A stretch of 64,000 nt of DNA from Pseudonocardia ammonioxydans (lineage in GTDB: Bacteria > Actinomycetota > Actinomycetes > Mycobacteriales > Pseudonocardiaceae), in assembly GCF_900115005.1 (NCBI RefSeq), contig NZ_FOUY01000002.1:1-64000 (forward strand), read 5' to 3'. Below are positions 10,218-19,941 of this stretch, one piece after another. How positions within the stretch are numbered: the first letter of the stretch is position 1; each line of letters opens with the position of its first letter. The notes under the pieces are model-generated. The model was not told where the DNA came from. It made no database searches and was given only the letters and a program-made list of their open reading frames with translations. The position numbers and the translations under genes are program-made.

Positions 10218-10700
10218 TCAGGCCGCCGTCCGCGCGGTTCCGGTTCGGCGGAAGAACGTACGGGCGGCGGGGTGGAACAGCAGTGCGAGCGCCGCGAACA
10301 CCGCGAGCAGGTGCAGCACCCGCAGCCCGGCCGCGGCGAGCTCCACTGTGGACGCGGACGCCAGGAAGCCGGCCGGCGAGGCGCCCGCCAGCATCGCCGT
10401 CACCGGGTCGACGACCAGTGACAGCGTCCCGATGACACCCAGCAACCCGACGACGGTCCACCGGATCACGTTCCGCCCGCTGCGCAGCTGCACGACCAGC
10501 ACGGCGAGGGCCAGGTAGATGCCGGCCCGCCCGGCGATCTCCGTCCCGGACGGTGGCGCCTCCCCGGCGAGGCGGACCAGGGTCTCGGCGAACCCGGCGA
10601 GGATGGCGGCCAGCCACAGCCCGACGCTCAGCGTCACGGCGGGCGGCGGAGCGGGGCGGTCGGTGCGGGCGGTGCGGCGGATCGTGGCGGGCGTGCTCAT
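10218..10700 (-). CDS. Small multi-pass membrane protein of unknown function
   Basis: 160 residues with about four hydrophobic segments (AVTLSVGLWLAAILAGF, AGIYLALAVLVVQL, WTVVGLLGVIGTLSLVV and GLRVLHLLAVFAALALLF) joined by short Arg-containing loops; the C-terminus is basic. I recognise no catalytic motif. Actinobacteria have many such uncharacterised four-helix proteins. It has GAGG upstream of the ATG at 10700 and ends just inside the regulatory region of the C1 operon, so read-through into that region is possible. Confidence 0.7.
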   Translation of the reverse strand: MSTPATIRRTARTDRPAPPPAVTLSVGLWLAAILAGFAETLVRLAGEAPPSGTEIAGRAGIYLALAVLVVQLRSGRNVIRWTVVGLLGVIGTLSLVVDPVTAMLAGASPAGFLASASTVELAAAGLRVLHLLAVFAALALLFHPAARTFFRRTGTARTAA

Positions 10701-10800
10701 GCGGACCTCCTCGGGATCGGTCCGACCAGCCTCACCCGGATCTCCCCGCCGCCCCAGACGGTCCGCCCCCGGCCGCCGGTGGGGCCCGCCCCACCGGCGA

Positions 10801-11427
10801 TCAGGCCGCGCGCACCATGTCCACGAACAGCGCGTGCACCCGCCGGTCCCCGGTCAGCTCCGGGTGGAACGAGGTCGCCAGCACCGGTCCCTGCCGGACC
10901 GCGACCGCCTGTCCGGCCGCCTCGCCCGCCGCCCGGCCGTCGCTGGTGACGTGCGGGACGGCGGCGAGCACCTCGACGTCGCCGCCGGTCTTCTCCACCC
11001 ACGGGGCCCGGATGAACACCGCGTGCACCGGGCCCCCCGGCAGGCCGTCGAACTCCAGGTCGGTCTCGAAGGAGTCGACCTGGCGGCCGAAGGCGTTGCG
11101 CCGCACGACGACGTCGAGTCCGCCGAGCTGGTGCTGGTCGGGCCGGCCGTCGAGGATCTCGTCGGCCAGCAGGATCATGCCGGCGCACGAGCCGTAGGCG
11201 GGCAGGCCGGCGCGCAGCCGCACACGCAGCGGGTCGAGCAGCTCGAACACGTCGAGGAGCTTCGACATCGTCGTCGACTCGCCGCCGGGCAGCACGATCC
11301 CGTCCACGGCGTCCAGTTCGGACGGCCGGCGGACCGGCAGCGCCGTCGCACCCGCCGCGGTCAGCGCGGCGACGTGCTCACGGACGTTGCCCTGCAGGGC
11401 CAGCACACCGATGGTCGGGGACGACAT
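10801..11427 (-). CDS. pdxT: Pyridoxal 5'-phosphate synthase, glutaminase subunit
   Basis: 208 residues. Class I glutamine amidotransferase of the PdxT type: [13 protein letters not shown] at the N-terminus, oxyanion region LPGGEST, nucleophile in YGSCAGMI (Cys81) and catalytic His in [11 protein letters not shown]. It releases ammonia from glutamine and channels it to PdxS. The usual actinobacterial neighbour pdxS is not adjacent but at 27473-28390, on the same strand. The ATG at 11427 gives the standard N-terminus; the longer frame upstream is not family-like. Confidence 0.95.
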   Translation of the reverse strand: MSSPTIGVLALQGNVREHVAALTAAGATALPVRRPSELDAVDGIVLPGGESTTMSKLLDVFELLDPLRVRLRAGLPAYGSCAGMILLADEILDGRPDQHQLGGLDVVVRRNAFGRQVDSFETDLEFDGLPGGPVHAVFIRAPWVEKTGGDVEVLAAVPHVTSDGRAAGEAAGQAVAVRQGPVLATSFHPELTGDRRVHALFVDMVRAA

Positions 11428-11500
11428 GGCCCCAGGGTAACCCCGCTCGACCAGCACGAACGCGCCCGCACGAGGTGAGCCGGCGCACGCGGGCGGCGGG

Positions 11501-12907
11501 TCAGCCCGCCGAGACCTCGCCCTCGCGCGCCTGCTTCGCCGCCGCCGCGCGCAGCGCCTCCGCCACGGCCGGGGCCACGCTCTGGTCGAACACGCTCGGC
11601 ACGATGAACGACGGGTTCGGCTCCGCGACGACGTTCGCGATCGCCTCGGCCGCGGCGAGCATCATCCCGTCGGTGATGTCGTGCGCCTGCGCGTCGAGCA
11701 GCCCGCGGAACACCCCGGGGAACGCCAGCACGTTGTTGATCTGGTTCGGGTAGTCCGAGCGCCCGGTCGCGACGACCGCCGCGTGCTGCATCGCGACCAT
11801 CGGGTCCACCTCCGGGTCCGGGTTGGCGAGCGCGAAGACGACCGCGTCGTCGTTCATCGTGGACAGTTCCTCGGCGCCGAGCAGGTTCGGCGCGCTGACC
11901 CCGATGAACACGTCCGCACCGGCGACGGCGTCGGCCAGCGAACCGGTCCGGCCCTCGGGATTGGTCTGCTCGGCGATCGAGCGCAGGTTCTCGTCCATGC
12001 CCTCGCGGGCCGGGTGGACGATCCCGTCGACGTCGACCGCGATCACGTCCGCGGTCTCCTCCGAGCCGAGCAGCCGGATGATCGCCGAGCCGGCCGCACC
12101 GACGCCGCAGACGACCACGCGGACGTCGGAGAACTTCTTGCCGACCACCCGCAGCGCGTTGCGCAGCGCGCCGAGCACGACGACGGCGGTGCCGTGCTGG
12201 TCGTCGTGGAAGACCGGGATGTCGAGGAGCTCGCGCAGCCGGCGCTCGATCTCGAAGCAGCGCGGTGCCGCGATGTCCTCCAGGTTGACCCCGCCGTACC
12301 CGGGGGCGATCAGCTGGACGGTCCGGATGATCTCCTCGGTGTCCTGTGTGTCCAGACACACCGGCCAGGCGTCCACCCCGGCGAACTGCTTGAACAGCGC
12401 CGCCTTGCCCTCCATCACCGGCATCGCCGCGGCGGCGCCGATGTTGCCCAGCCCGAGCACCGCGGAACCGTCGGTGACGACGGCGACGGTGTTGCGCTTG
12501 ATCGTGAGCCGGCGGGCGTCGGAGGGGTTCTCCGCGATCGCCATCGACACCCGCGCGACACCCGGGGTGTAGGCGCGGGACAGGTCGTCCCGGGTGCGCA
12601 GGTTAACCTTGGACTTGATCTCGATCTTGCCGCCGAGGTGGAGCAGGAACGTCCGGTCCGAGACCTTGCGGACCGAGAAGCCCTCGAGGCTCTCCACCGC
12701 GGCCTTGATCTCTTCGACGTGCTCGGTGTCACGGGCGTCGACCGAGATGTCGACGACGAGGTGCTCGGTGCGCGCCTCGACGATGTCGAAGGCGGTCACG
12801 ACGCCCCCGACCCGGCCGACGGCGGCGGTCAGGTCGCCGGCGGTGCTGGGGCGGGAGGGGGCGTCGACGCGAGCGGTGATGGCGTATCCGGGACCGGGAA
12901 TTGACAC
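11501..12907 (-). CDS. NAD-dependent malic enzyme with N-terminal ACT domain
   Basis: 468 residues from a GTG start at 12907 ([15 protein letters not shown]). Residues about 1-85 form an ACT-like regulatory domain ([21 protein letters not shown]). The malic enzyme core follows: AYTPGVARV, the segment [19 protein letters not shown], divalent-metal site FHDDQHGTA, and a Rossmann motif [13 protein letters not shown]. It decarboxylates malate to pyruvate with NAD(P)+; an amino acid may regulate it through the ACT domain. No in-frame ATG/GTG upstream gives a better start. It reads away from the divergent EF-G2 gene and ends 73 bases before pdxT. Confidence 0.92.
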   Translation of the reverse strand: MSIPGPGYAITARVDAPSRPSTAGDLTAAVGRVGGVVTAFDIVEARTEHLVVDISVDARDTEHVEEIKAAVESLEGFSVRKVSDRTFLLHLGGKIEIKSKVNLRTRDDLSRAYTPGVARVSMAIAENPSDARRLTIKRNTVAVVTDGSAVLGLGNIGAAAAMPVMEGKAALFKQFAGVDAWPVCLDTQDTEEIIRTVQLIAPGYGGVNLEDIAAPRCFEIERRLRELLDIPVFHDDQHGTAVVVLGALRNALRVVGKKFSDVRVVVCGVGAAGSAIIRLLGSEETADVIAVDVDGIVHPAREGMDENLRSIAEQTNPEGRTGSLADAVAGADVFIGVSAPNLLGAEELSTMNDDAVVFALANPDPEVDPMVAMQHAAVVATGRSDYPNQINNVLAFPGVFRGLLDAQAHDITDGMMLAAAEAIANVVAEPNPSFIVPSVFDQSVAPAVAEALRAAAAKQAREGEVSAG

Positions 12908-13049
12908 GGGGCGGGACAGTACCGCCGTACGTGTGGTTACCGGTGGGTCACCGGTGCGGTCTCCGGTGTGACGACGACCGTCACCCCGGGGTTGTGATCT
13001 TCCCGCCGCCGGGTGTGTGATCGCGGTCATACTCCTGGAGGTGGTCGGC

Positions 13050-15161
13050 GTGGCGGTCAAGGCGGGTCGCGCACCGGCCGGGACCCCCGTCCACACGGCG
13101 GTGGGCGACCCGGTCCTGGTGCGCAACGTGGCTCTGGTGGGTCCCACCGGGGCGGGGAAGACGACCCTGGCGGAGGCGTTGCTGGCCCGCACCGGGGCCA
13201 TCCCGCGGGCCGGCTCGGTCACCGAGGGAACCACGGTCTGCGACCACGACCCGGCCGCGGTGCGCCAGCACCGGTCGGTCGGGCTCACCCTCGCCCCGCT
13301 GCAGTGGCGCGACATCACCGTGAACCTGCTCGACACCCCCGGCTACGGCGACTTCCGCGGCGAGCTGCTCGCCGGGCTGCGCGCCGCGGACGCGGCCCTG
13401 TTCGTGCTGCCCGCGTCCGAGGGCCGCGACGGGGCCCTGGAGCCGGGCACGGTGACGTTGTGGGAGGAGTGCGCCGGGATCCCGCGCGCGATCGTGCTCA
13501 CCCGCTGCGACACCGCCCGCGCCGACGTCGAGGCCACCGTCGCCGCCTGCCGGGACGCGTTCGGCCCGGACGCCGTCCCGCTGCACCTGCCGGTCCGCGA
13601 CGCCGACGGGACCATGACCGGCCTGCACGGCCTGCTCGACGCCGCGGACGGCTCCGGGCCGGCCGGGGCCGACGAGGCCCGGGCGGCACTGATCGAGCAG
13701 ATCATCGAGCAGGCCGAGGACGAGGACCTGCTGGAGCGCTACCTCGGCGGCGACGACCTGCGGACCGCCGAGCTGGCCGCCGGCCTGCGGACCGCCCTGC
13801 TGCGCGGCTCGTTCCACCCGATCGTGCCGGTCACCGCCGCCGGCGCCGCCGGGCCGGACGAGCTGCTGGAGCTGCTCACCTCCGCCTTCCCCACCCCGGT
13901 CGACCGGACCCCGCCCGCTGCGTCGGATCCGCGCCCGTCGGGTCCCGACCCGGCACCACCGATGGCCGCCGACCCCGACGGCCCGCTCGTCGCCGAGGTC
14001 GTGCACACCGGTGCCGACCCCTACGTCGGGCGGATCTGCCTGGTCCGGGTATACTCCGGGACCCTGCGCCCGGACAGCGCGGTGCACGTCGGCGGCGCGG
14101 TCCCGGCGCCGCGGCGCAGCCCCGAGGCCGGACCCGACGAGCAGCACGACAGCGACGAGCGCATCGGCCGGATCCACTCCCCGCTCGGCGCCGTGCTGCG
14201 CGAGACCACCGCCTGTGTGGCCGGGGACCTGTGCGCGGTCCCCCGGCTGGAGGCCGTCGTCGGCGACGTGCTGTCCGACCCCGCCCACCCGGTGCACCTC
14301 ACACCCGGAGCGCGCCCCGAACCGCTGCTGCCGATCGCGGTCACCGCCCGCGACCGCGCCGACGAGGACGCCGTCGCCCGCGGGCTGGCCCGCCTGGTCG
14401 CCACCGACCCCGGGCTGCGCCTCGAGCGCGATCCGGAGACCCGCCAGACCGTGCTCTGGTGCGCCGGTGAGGCGCACGCCGACGTGGCGCTGGGCCGGCT
14501 GCGGGACGGCGGCGTCGAGGTCGACCTGGAGGAGGTGCGGGTCCCGCTGCGGGTCACCCCGGCCGGGTCCGGCCGGGTCACCGGCCGGCACGTCAAGCAG
14601 TCCGGCGGGCACGGACAGTACGCCGTCTGCCAGGTCGAGTTCGCCCCCGGCGAACCCGGCTCCGGGCTGGTGTTCAGCTCCGAGGTGGTCGGTGGCGCGG
14701 TCCCCACCCAGTACGTGCCGAGCGTCGAGAAGGGGATCCGCGCGCAGCTCGAACGCGGGCTGCCCGCGGCCGAGGGCGAACCGGCGCACCCGGTGGTCGA
14801 CGTCGTCGCGCGGCTGGTCGACGGGAAGGCGCACAGCGTCGACTCCTCGGACGCCGCGTTCCAGACCGCCGGTGCGCTCGCCGTGCGTGCCGCCGCCGAG
14901 ACCTGCGGGCTGCGCCTGCTGGAACCGGTCGACGAGGTGCGGATCCGGCTGCGCGACGAACACCTCGGCGCGGTGCTGGGCGACCTGTCCGCCCGGCGCG
15001 GGAAGGTGCTGTCCACCGAGCCGGACGGCGCCGGGCACACCGACGTGCGGGCCGAGGTGCCCCGCATCGAGCTGCTCCGCCACGCCGTCGACCTGCGCTC
15101 GCTGACCGCGGGCACGGCGGAGGCGACCCGGTCGTTCGCCCGGTGGGCCCAGCGCAGCTAG
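13050..15161 (+). CDS. fusA2: Elongation factor G-like protein EF-G2
   Basis: 703 residues. P-loop GPTGAGKTT near residue 31, SVTEGTTVCDHDP in place of the usual switch I sequence, LDTPGYGDF as switch II and LTRCDTA where EF-G has NKxD. This divergence is typical of mycobacterial EF-G2 (Rv0120c type), which I recall as having weak or no translocation activity. Later: GRHVKQSGGHGQYAVC and SVDSSDAAFQTAGALA, as in that family. The GTG at 13050 has GGAGG six bases upstream and is preferred over in-frame GTG/ATG codons earlier. Its TAG shares a CTAG with the stop of the convergent next gene. The Asn of NKxD is replaced, so nucleotide specificity deserves care. Confidence 0.92.
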   Translation: MAVKAGRAPAGTPVHTAVGDPVLVRNVALVGPTGAGKTTLAEALLARTGAIPRAGSVTEGTTVCDHDPAAVRQHRSVGLTLAPLQWRDITVNLLDTPGYGDFRGELLAGLRAADAALFVLPASEGRDGALEPGTVTLWEECAGIPRAIVLTRCDTARADVEATVAACRDAFGPDAVPLHLPVRDADGTMTGLHGLLDAADGSGPAGADEARAALIEQIIEQAEDEDLLERYLGGDDLRTAELAAGLRTALLRGSFHPIVPVTAAGAAGPDELLELLTSAFPTPVDRTPPAASDPRPSGPDPAPPMAADPDGPLVAEVVHTGADPYVGRICLVRVYSGTLRPDSAVHVGGAVPAPRRSPEAGPDEQHDSDERIGRIHSPLGAVLRETTACVAGDLCAVPRLEAVVGDVLSDPAHPVHLTPGARPEPLLPIAVTARDRADEDAVARGLARLVATDPGLRLERDPETRQTVLWCAGEAHADVALGRLRDGGVEVDLEEVRVPLRVTPAGSGRVTGRHVKQSGGHGQYAVCQVEFAPGEPGSGLVFSSEVVGGAVPTQYVPSVEKGIRAQLERGLPAAEGEPAHPVVDVVARLVDGKAHSVDSSDAAFQTAGALAVRAAAETCGLRLLEPVDEVRIRLRDEHLGAVLGDLSARRGKVLSTEPDGAGHTDVRAEVPRIELLRHAVDLRSLTAGTAEATRSFARWAQRS

Positions 15162-16414
15162 GTCTCGTCGTCGATCCGGGGGATCGGGCCGGTCGGCGGG
15201 TCCGCGACCGCCGTCTTCGCCGCGGAGTCGGTCGGCGCGCGCCCGCCGAGCCCGGCGAGCGCGGCCGCGGTGCCGACGTCGCGCCCGACCCGCTCGGACA
15301 GCAGCCAGCGGACCTCGAGCAGGTCGCAGTAGGCCTGCACGGCGGAGCCGACCCCGCCCAGCTCCCGGTGCGCGGCCCGCATCCCGGGGGTGAGGCATGT
15401 GTCGACCCAGCTGCGGGCCGCGACCTGTTCGCCCACCTCGGCGCCCGCCCGCCGGCACATCCACGCCTGGTGCGCGCGCAGGTCGCCGAGCAGGATCTGC
15501 GCCTGCCCCTCCCCCGCCTCCAGCCCGGTCAGCCGGCGCAGCTGGTCGCCGTGGAAGTTCCGGTCACCGACGGTGACCTGCAGCCTGCTCCGGTCCTCGC
15601 CCACCGGCTGCAGCGAGACCTCGTCGACGACGAAGCCGAGCTCGTTGAGCTCGCGGATCGTGCCCTCCACCCGGTAGCGGTCGCCGAAGGCGAAGACCGG
15701 CGCGGCGTGCAGCACGTCCCACAGCGCGCGGTAGCGGTCCGGGAGCGCGTTCGCCTCGTCGATCAGCTCCGGGACGATCTCCGGCGGGCGTTCGAGCCGG
15801 GCCGCGAGGTCGATCATCCCGGCGGCGACGTTCTCCACCAGGATGTCCAGGTCGTGCTCGCGCTGGCCGTCCGAGAGCTCGGGGTGGACCTCGCTGGTCT
15901 CGGCGTCGACGAGGTGGGCCTGCAGGCACTGACCGTCCCGCACGAACAGCGTGTTTGCCAGCGAGCAGTCACCCCAGAACACGCCGTTGCGGTGCAGGTC
16001 GACCAGCAGCGAGATCATCCCGTCGAACAGCCGGGCCCGCTGGAGCGGACGGTTCGGCGGCAGCCGCATGATCAGCCGCCGGTACTGCCAGGAACCCTGC
16101 AGGTAGCGGGTGACCAGCACCGCGGTGTCGTGCTCGGGCTGGTGCACCAGGCCCGCCGGGCGCACCGCGGGCAGGCACTCGTCCTCGAGCCGGCGCAGCA
16201 CGCGGTACTCGCGGCGGGCGATCCGCTCGGGCATGTCCTTGAGCGCCCACAGCTCGCCGTCGGCCTCCACGAACCGCACCAGGTGCCGGCTCGGGCCGAC
16301 GGCGATGTCGCGCAGCGGCACCTCGGTCGCCTGCCACTGCGCCAGCGGCAGGTCCCACGGCAACGCCAGCAGCCCCGGGCAGGGCGCGCGCAGGGTCAGC
16401 TCGGGCACGGCCAT
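15158..16414 (-). CDS. DUF4032 protein with kinase-like (Kdo/WaaP-type) domain
   Basis: 418 residues. The first ~200 residues carry the marks of a protein-kinase-like fold: ALKD with a candidate ATP Lys59, then HRNGVFWGDCSLANTLF with catalytic-loop Asp149 and Asn154, and HLVDAETSE with metal-binding Asp170. The C-terminal half is the DUF4032 region with no motif I recognise. The ATG overlaps the lacI stop (TGATG), so the two are translationally coupled. Divergent from these is a sugar ABC importer, so phosphorylation of an imported sugar or of a regulator is a reasonable hypothesis but not shown. The stop shares CTAG with the EF-G2 stop. Confidence 0.85.
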   Translation of the reverse strand: MAVPELTLRAPCPGLLALPWDLPLAQWQATEVPLRDIAVGPSRHLVRFVEADGELWALKDMPERIARREYRVLRRLEDECLPAVRPAGLVHQPEHDTAVLVTRYLQGSWQYRRLIMRLPPNRPLQRARLFDGMISLLVDLHRNGVFWGDCSLANTLFVRDGQCLQAHLVDAETSEVHPELSDGQREHDLDILVENVAAGMIDLAARLERPPEIVPELIDEANALPDRYRALWDVLHAAPVFAFGDRYRVEGTIRELNELGFVVDEVSLQPVGEDRSRLQVTVGDRNFHGDQLRRLTGLEAGEGQAQILLGDLRAHQAWMCRRAGAEVGEQVAARSWVDTCLTPGMRAAHRELGGVGSAVQAYCDLLEVRWLLSERVGRDVGTAAALAGLGGRAPTDSAAKTAVADPPTGPIPRIDDET

Positions 16415-17445
16415 CACGACCTCCTCCACCGGCGGCCCGCCGCCTGCGGCGGTCCGCTGCTCCCCCGGATCACCAGCCGCGTCGGGACCGTCACGACCGG
16501 GTCCACCGGCTCGCCGGCCAGCCCGGCCAGCGCCATCCGGCCCGCCAGCTCCCCCTGCTCCGCGGCCGGCTGCGCCACTGTGGACAGATCGGTCATCGCG
16601 GCCAGCGGGTGGTCATCGATGCCGACCACCGAGACGTCCTCAGGCACCCGCAGGCCGGCCCGGCGCAACGTCCGGACCGCGCCCAGGGCGATCTCGTCGG
16701 AGTGGGCGTAGACCGCGGTCGGCGGGTCGGCGAGCCCGAGCAGCTCACCCATCGCCCGGGCCCCGCTCTCCGGGCTCCAGGTCACGGTGACCGACAGTGC
16801 CGGGTCCGGGGTGATCCCGGCGTCGGCCAGCGCCGCCCGGTAGGCCGACGACCGCCCGGCCGGCTGCGCGAGGTCGAGCTCCGGGTCCGCCGCGACGATC
16901 GTGCCGATCCGCCGGTGACCGAGATGGAGCAGGTGGTCCATCGCCTGGCGGCCCGCCGCGTGGTCGTCGATCGAGACCGACGGGTGCGAGCCGACCCGGG
17001 TACCGGCCGCCACGATGCCGACACCGATCCGGTCGAGCCGTTCGCGCTCCCGCTCGTCGACCCCGAACCCCAGCAGCACGACCGCGTCCGCGCGGCGGCG
17101 GGTCGGCAGCTCGTCGAAGAACGCCTGCCGGGAGCCCGCGTCGCCGAGCCGGTAGAGCAGCAGGTCCCGGCCACCCTCCCGGAGCACCGTGCCGAGCCCC
17201 TCCAGTGCGGCCCCGAACCACCAGCGGGCCAGGTGCGGCACGACGACGGCGACCCGCCCCGTCGTCCCGCGGGCCAGCCCGGTGGCCTCCGGGGAGGCCA
17301 CGTACTCCAGGGCCCGGGCGGCCTCCCACACCCGCGCCCGGGTGACCTCGGCGACGTGCGGGTGCCCGCTGAGCGCGCGCGAGGCGGTGGCCGGCGACAC
17401 GCCGGCACGCCGGGCGACGTCGGCGAGGTTCACCGGCTCGGACAC
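16414..17445 (-). CDS. LacI-family transcriptional regulator
   Basis: 343 residues. Helix-turn-helix at the N-terminus (VNLADVARRAGVSPATASRALSG split as VNLADVARRAG + VSPATASRAL) and a periplasmic-binding-protein-like sensor domain ending in the family dimer region (VSVVGIDDHPLAAM). The GTG at 17445 gives the canonical HTH position; no in-frame ATG lies nearby upstream. It is divergent from the lpqY-sugABC-type genes, and two perfect LacI consensus operators lie in the shared intergenic region, so it most likely represses the importer and itself until a sugar or sugar phosphate binds. Confidence 0.94.
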   Translation of the reverse strand: MSEPVNLADVARRAGVSPATASRALSGHPHVAEVTRARVWEAARALEYVASPEATGLARGTTGRVAVVVPHLARWWFGAALEGLGTVLREGGRDLLLYRLGDAGSRQAFFDELPTRRRADAVVLLGFGVDERERERLDRIGVGIVAAGTRVGSHPSVSIDDHAAGRQAMDHLLHLGHRRIGTIVAADPELDLAQPAGRSSAYRAALADAGITPDPALSVTVTWSPESGARAMGELLGLADPPTAVYAHSDEIALGAVRTLRRAGLRVPEDVSVVGIDDHPLAAMTDLSTVAQPAAEQGELAGRMALAGLAGEPVDPVVTVPTRLVIRGSSGPPQAAGRRWRRS

Positions 17446-17466
17446 GGGTCCATGTATGCCGAACAC

Positions 17467-17480
17467 TGCAAGCGATTGCA
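17467..17480. promoter_or_regulatory. LacI-family operator 1
   Basis: TGCAAGCGATTGCA matches the LacI/GalR consensus TGNAANCGNTTNCA at every fixed position and is palindromic. It lies 22 bases upstream of the lacI start codon, placed for autoregulation. Confidence 0.85.
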
Positions 17481-17562
17481 AGAGCAGCGTTACCCCGTCG
17501 AGCTGGACCGCGACCGGACGATCGGCAATGCTCGATCGGTGCTGCGGCGATCGTTGTGACCC

Positions 17563-17591
17563 TTGACACGATCGTGTCGGGGACGCACAGT
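17563..17591 (+). promoter_or_regulatory. Putative promoter of the sugar importer operon
   Basis: A perfect -35 TTGACA (17563-17568), 17-base spacer and a weak -10 CACAGT (17586-17591) precede operator 2. The predicted start near 17598 would coincide with the first base of that operator, which fits steric repression. Confidence 0.5.
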
Positions 17592-17597
17592 CACGCC

Positions 17598-17611
17598 TGC
17601 AAACGCTTCCA
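17598..17611. promoter_or_regulatory. LacI-family operator 2
   Basis: TGCAAACGCTTCCA also fits TGNAANCGNTTNCA fully. It is 131 bp from operator 1 (centre to centre) and lies between the TTGACA promoter and the lpqY-like gene. Confidence 0.85.
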
Positions 17612-17683
17612 GCGCCCGCTCGGACGGGCCGGAGGCCCTGCGGTGGTACCGGCGGTATCGGACACGGGAGTTCGGAGTTGACC

Positions 17684-18979
17684 ATGCGTCGCGCACGGTG
17701 GAGAAGGGCGCTGGCCGCCGGTGTGGCCGCCGCCGCCCTGGTCGGCCTGGCCGGTTGCGGGGGCGCACCCGCCGGTCCGCCGGTCCTGAACTGGTACATC
17801 AACCCCGACGACGGCGGGCAGGCCGAGATCGCCGAGCGCTGCACGGCGGCGTCGGGCGGGCAGTACCGGATCGAGGTCTCGATCCTGCCGCGCCAGGCCG
17901 GCGAGCAGCGCCAGCAGCTGATCCGGAGGCTCGCGGCGAGCGACACCTCGATCGACATCATGAGCATCGACCCGCCCTACATCCCGGAGTTCGCCGAGGC
18001 CGGGTTCCTCGCCCCGGTCCCCGCGGACGTGGCGCAGCGGACCACCGAGGGCATCGTGAACTCGGCGAAGGAGGGCGCCAGCTGGAACGGCGAGCTGGTG
18101 ACCGTCCCGTTCTGGGCCAACACCCAGCTGCTCTGGTACCGCAAGTCGCAGGTCGAGGGCACCGGGCTGGACATGTCGAAGCCGGTGACCTGGGACCAGG
18201 TGATCGCCGCCGCGCAGGGCGCGGACTCGACCATCGCCGCGCAGGGCATCCGGGCCGAGTCGCTGACCGTGTGGCTGAACGCGCTGGTGGAGTCGGCGGG
18301 CGGCGAGATCGTCACCAACCCCTCGCCCGGCGACCCCGAGGGTGTCGAGCTGGGGCTGGACTCACCGGCCGCGACGCGCGCCGCCGAGGTCATGAAGGCG
18401 GTCTCCGCGATCGGCGGGCCCGGCTTCTCGACCGCGTCCGAGGACGAGAACTCCAACGCCTTCCAGGACGGCAGCGCGATGTTCCAGGTGAACTGGCCGT
18501 TCATCTGGGGCAAGGTCAACAGCGCGGTCGAGGACGGCACCGCGGAACAGGCCACGGCCGACGACTTCGGCTGGGCGCTGTACCCGCAGGTCACCCCGGG
18601 CACCCCGTCGGCGCCGCCGTACGGCGGCATCAACCTCGGCGTCGGCGCCTTCAGCCCGAACGTCGACCTGGCCTACCGGGCCACCGAGTGCATCGTGTCC
18701 GAGGAGAACCAGAAGCAGTACTTCCTCACCAACGGCAACGCGGCGGCCAAGCTGTCGGTCTTCACCGACCCCGAGGTGGTGGAGAAGTTCCCGATGGCCC
18801 CGGTGATCGCGCAGTCGCTGCAGCAGGCGAAGCCGCGCCCGCAGACCGCGTACTACAGCGAGGTCTCCGAGTCGATCCAGCGCAACTACCACCCCTCGGC
18901 CGGCATCGACCCGGTCACCGTCGGCCCCGCGACCGCCGACCTGATCAAGGCGGTCCTGGCGAAGGAGGAGCTGCTGTGA
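17684..18979 (+). CDS. Sugar ABC transporter, LpqY-like substrate-binding lipoprotein
   Basis: 431 residues. Lipoprotein signal with lipobox LAGC (Cys25 after an Arg-rich start). The mature part resembles mycobacterial LpqY, the trehalose-binding protein: LPRQAGEQRQQLIRRLAASD, IDIMSIDPPYIPEFAEAGF and WANTQLLWYRKSQV, then FQVNWPFIWG (comparison from memory). It would bind an extracellular disaccharide, trehalose being the leading candidate, and deliver it to the permeases. GGAG lies six bases before the ATG at 17684; a TTG two codons earlier is an alternative. First gene of a four-gene operon. Confidence 0.85.
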   Translation: MRRARWRRALAAGVAAAALVGLAGCGGAPAGPPVLNWYINPDDGGQAEIAERCTAASGGQYRIEVSILPRQAGEQRQQLIRRLAASDTSIDIMSIDPPYIPEFAEAGFLAPVPADVAQRTTEGIVNSAKEGASWNGELVTVPFWANTQLLWYRKSQVEGTGLDMSKPVTWDQVIAAAQGADSTIAAQGIRAESLTVWLNALVESAGGEIVTNPSPGDPEGVELGLDSPAATRAAEVMKAVSAIGGPGFSTASEDENSNAFQDGSAMFQVNWPFIWGKVNSAVEDGTAEQATADDFGWALYPQVTPGTPSAPPYGGINLGVGAFSPNVDLAYRATECIVSEENQKQYFLTNGNAAAKLSVFTDPEVVEKFPMAPVIAQSLQQAKPRPQTAYYSEVSESIQRNYHPSAGIDPVTVGPATADLIKAVLAKEELL

Positions 18980-19941
18980 GTACGACGGCGGTGGAGTCCG
19001 GCACCGGGAGCGGTACGACGCCGACCCCGCCCGGCAACGGCGCCAGCGACCGGGCCCGGGCCGAGCAGCGACTGGGCTGGCTGCTCGCCGGCCCGGCCTT
19101 CGTGGTCATGCTGCTGGTCACGGCGTACCCGATCGCGCAGGCGGTCTACTACTCGCTGTTCGACTACCGGCTGACCGACCAGGAGAACATCTCCTTCATC
19201 GGGCTGAACAACTACGCGGTGGTCCTGACCGACCAGATCTGGTGGATCTCGTTCGCCGTCACCGTGTTCATCACCGTGGTCACGGTGGCGGTCGAGCTGG
19301 TGCTCGGCTTCGCGCTCGCCCTGGTGATGATGAACGCGCTGCAGGCCATCCGGCCCGTGCTGCGCGCGGCCATCCTCATCCCGTACGCGGTGATCACGGT
19401 CGTGTCCGCGTTCGCCTGGCAGTACGCCTTCTCGCTGGACTCCGGGTTCGTCAACTCGTGGTTCTCGTGGCTCCCCGGCATCGCGGCGGACACCGACTGG
19501 TTCGGTGGGACGTACACGTCGCTGCTGGTGATCTGCCTGGCCGAGATCTGGAAGACCACCCCCTTCATCTCGCTGCTGCTGCTCGCCGGGCTCGCCCAGG
19601 TCCCGGACGTGCTGCAGGAGGCGGCGAAGGTCGACGGCGCCACCTGGTGGCAGCGGATGCGCAAGGTCACGATCCCGAACATGAAGGCCGCGATCATGGT
19701 GGCCCTGCTGTTCCGGACCCTGGACGCCTTCCGGGTCTTCGACACGGTCTTCGTGATGACCAACGGCGCGAACAACACCGAGACGGTGTCGTTCCTGGCC
19801 TACCGGCAGACGATCGCCCGGGTCGAGATCGGGCTCGGCTCGGCGGTCTCGGTGCTGCTGTTCCTGTCGGTCGTGATCATCTGCGTCGGATTCATCAAGG
19901 GCTTCAAGGTCGACCTGTCCCAGGCCCGAGGGGAGAACTGA
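18976..19941 (+). CDS. Sugar ABC transporter permease, SugA-like
   Basis: 321 residues with about six membrane helices after a ~30-residue Thr/Pro/Gly-rich cytoplasmic start. The EAA loop that docks on the ATPase is EAAKVDGATWWQRMRKVTIP. GTG start overlaps the binding-protein stop by four bases (GTGA) and has GGAGGAG upstream. It forms a heterodimeric channel with the next gene; MalF/SugA position in the operon. Confidence 0.92.
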   Translation: MSTTAVESGTGSGTTPTPPGNGASDRARAEQRLGWLLAGPAFVVMLLVTAYPIAQAVYYSLFDYRLTDQENISFIGLNNYAVVLTDQIWWISFAVTVFITVVTVAVELVLGFALALVMMNALQAIRPVLRAAILIPYAVITVVSAFAWQYAFSLDSGFVNSWFSWLPGIAADTDWFGGTYTSLLVICLAEIWKTTPFISLLLLAGLAQVPDVLQEAAKVDGATWWQRMRKVTIPNMKAAIMVALLFRTLDAFRVFDTVFVMTNGANNTETVSFLAYRQTIARVEIGLGSAVSVLLFLSVVIICVGFIKGFKVDLSQARGEN

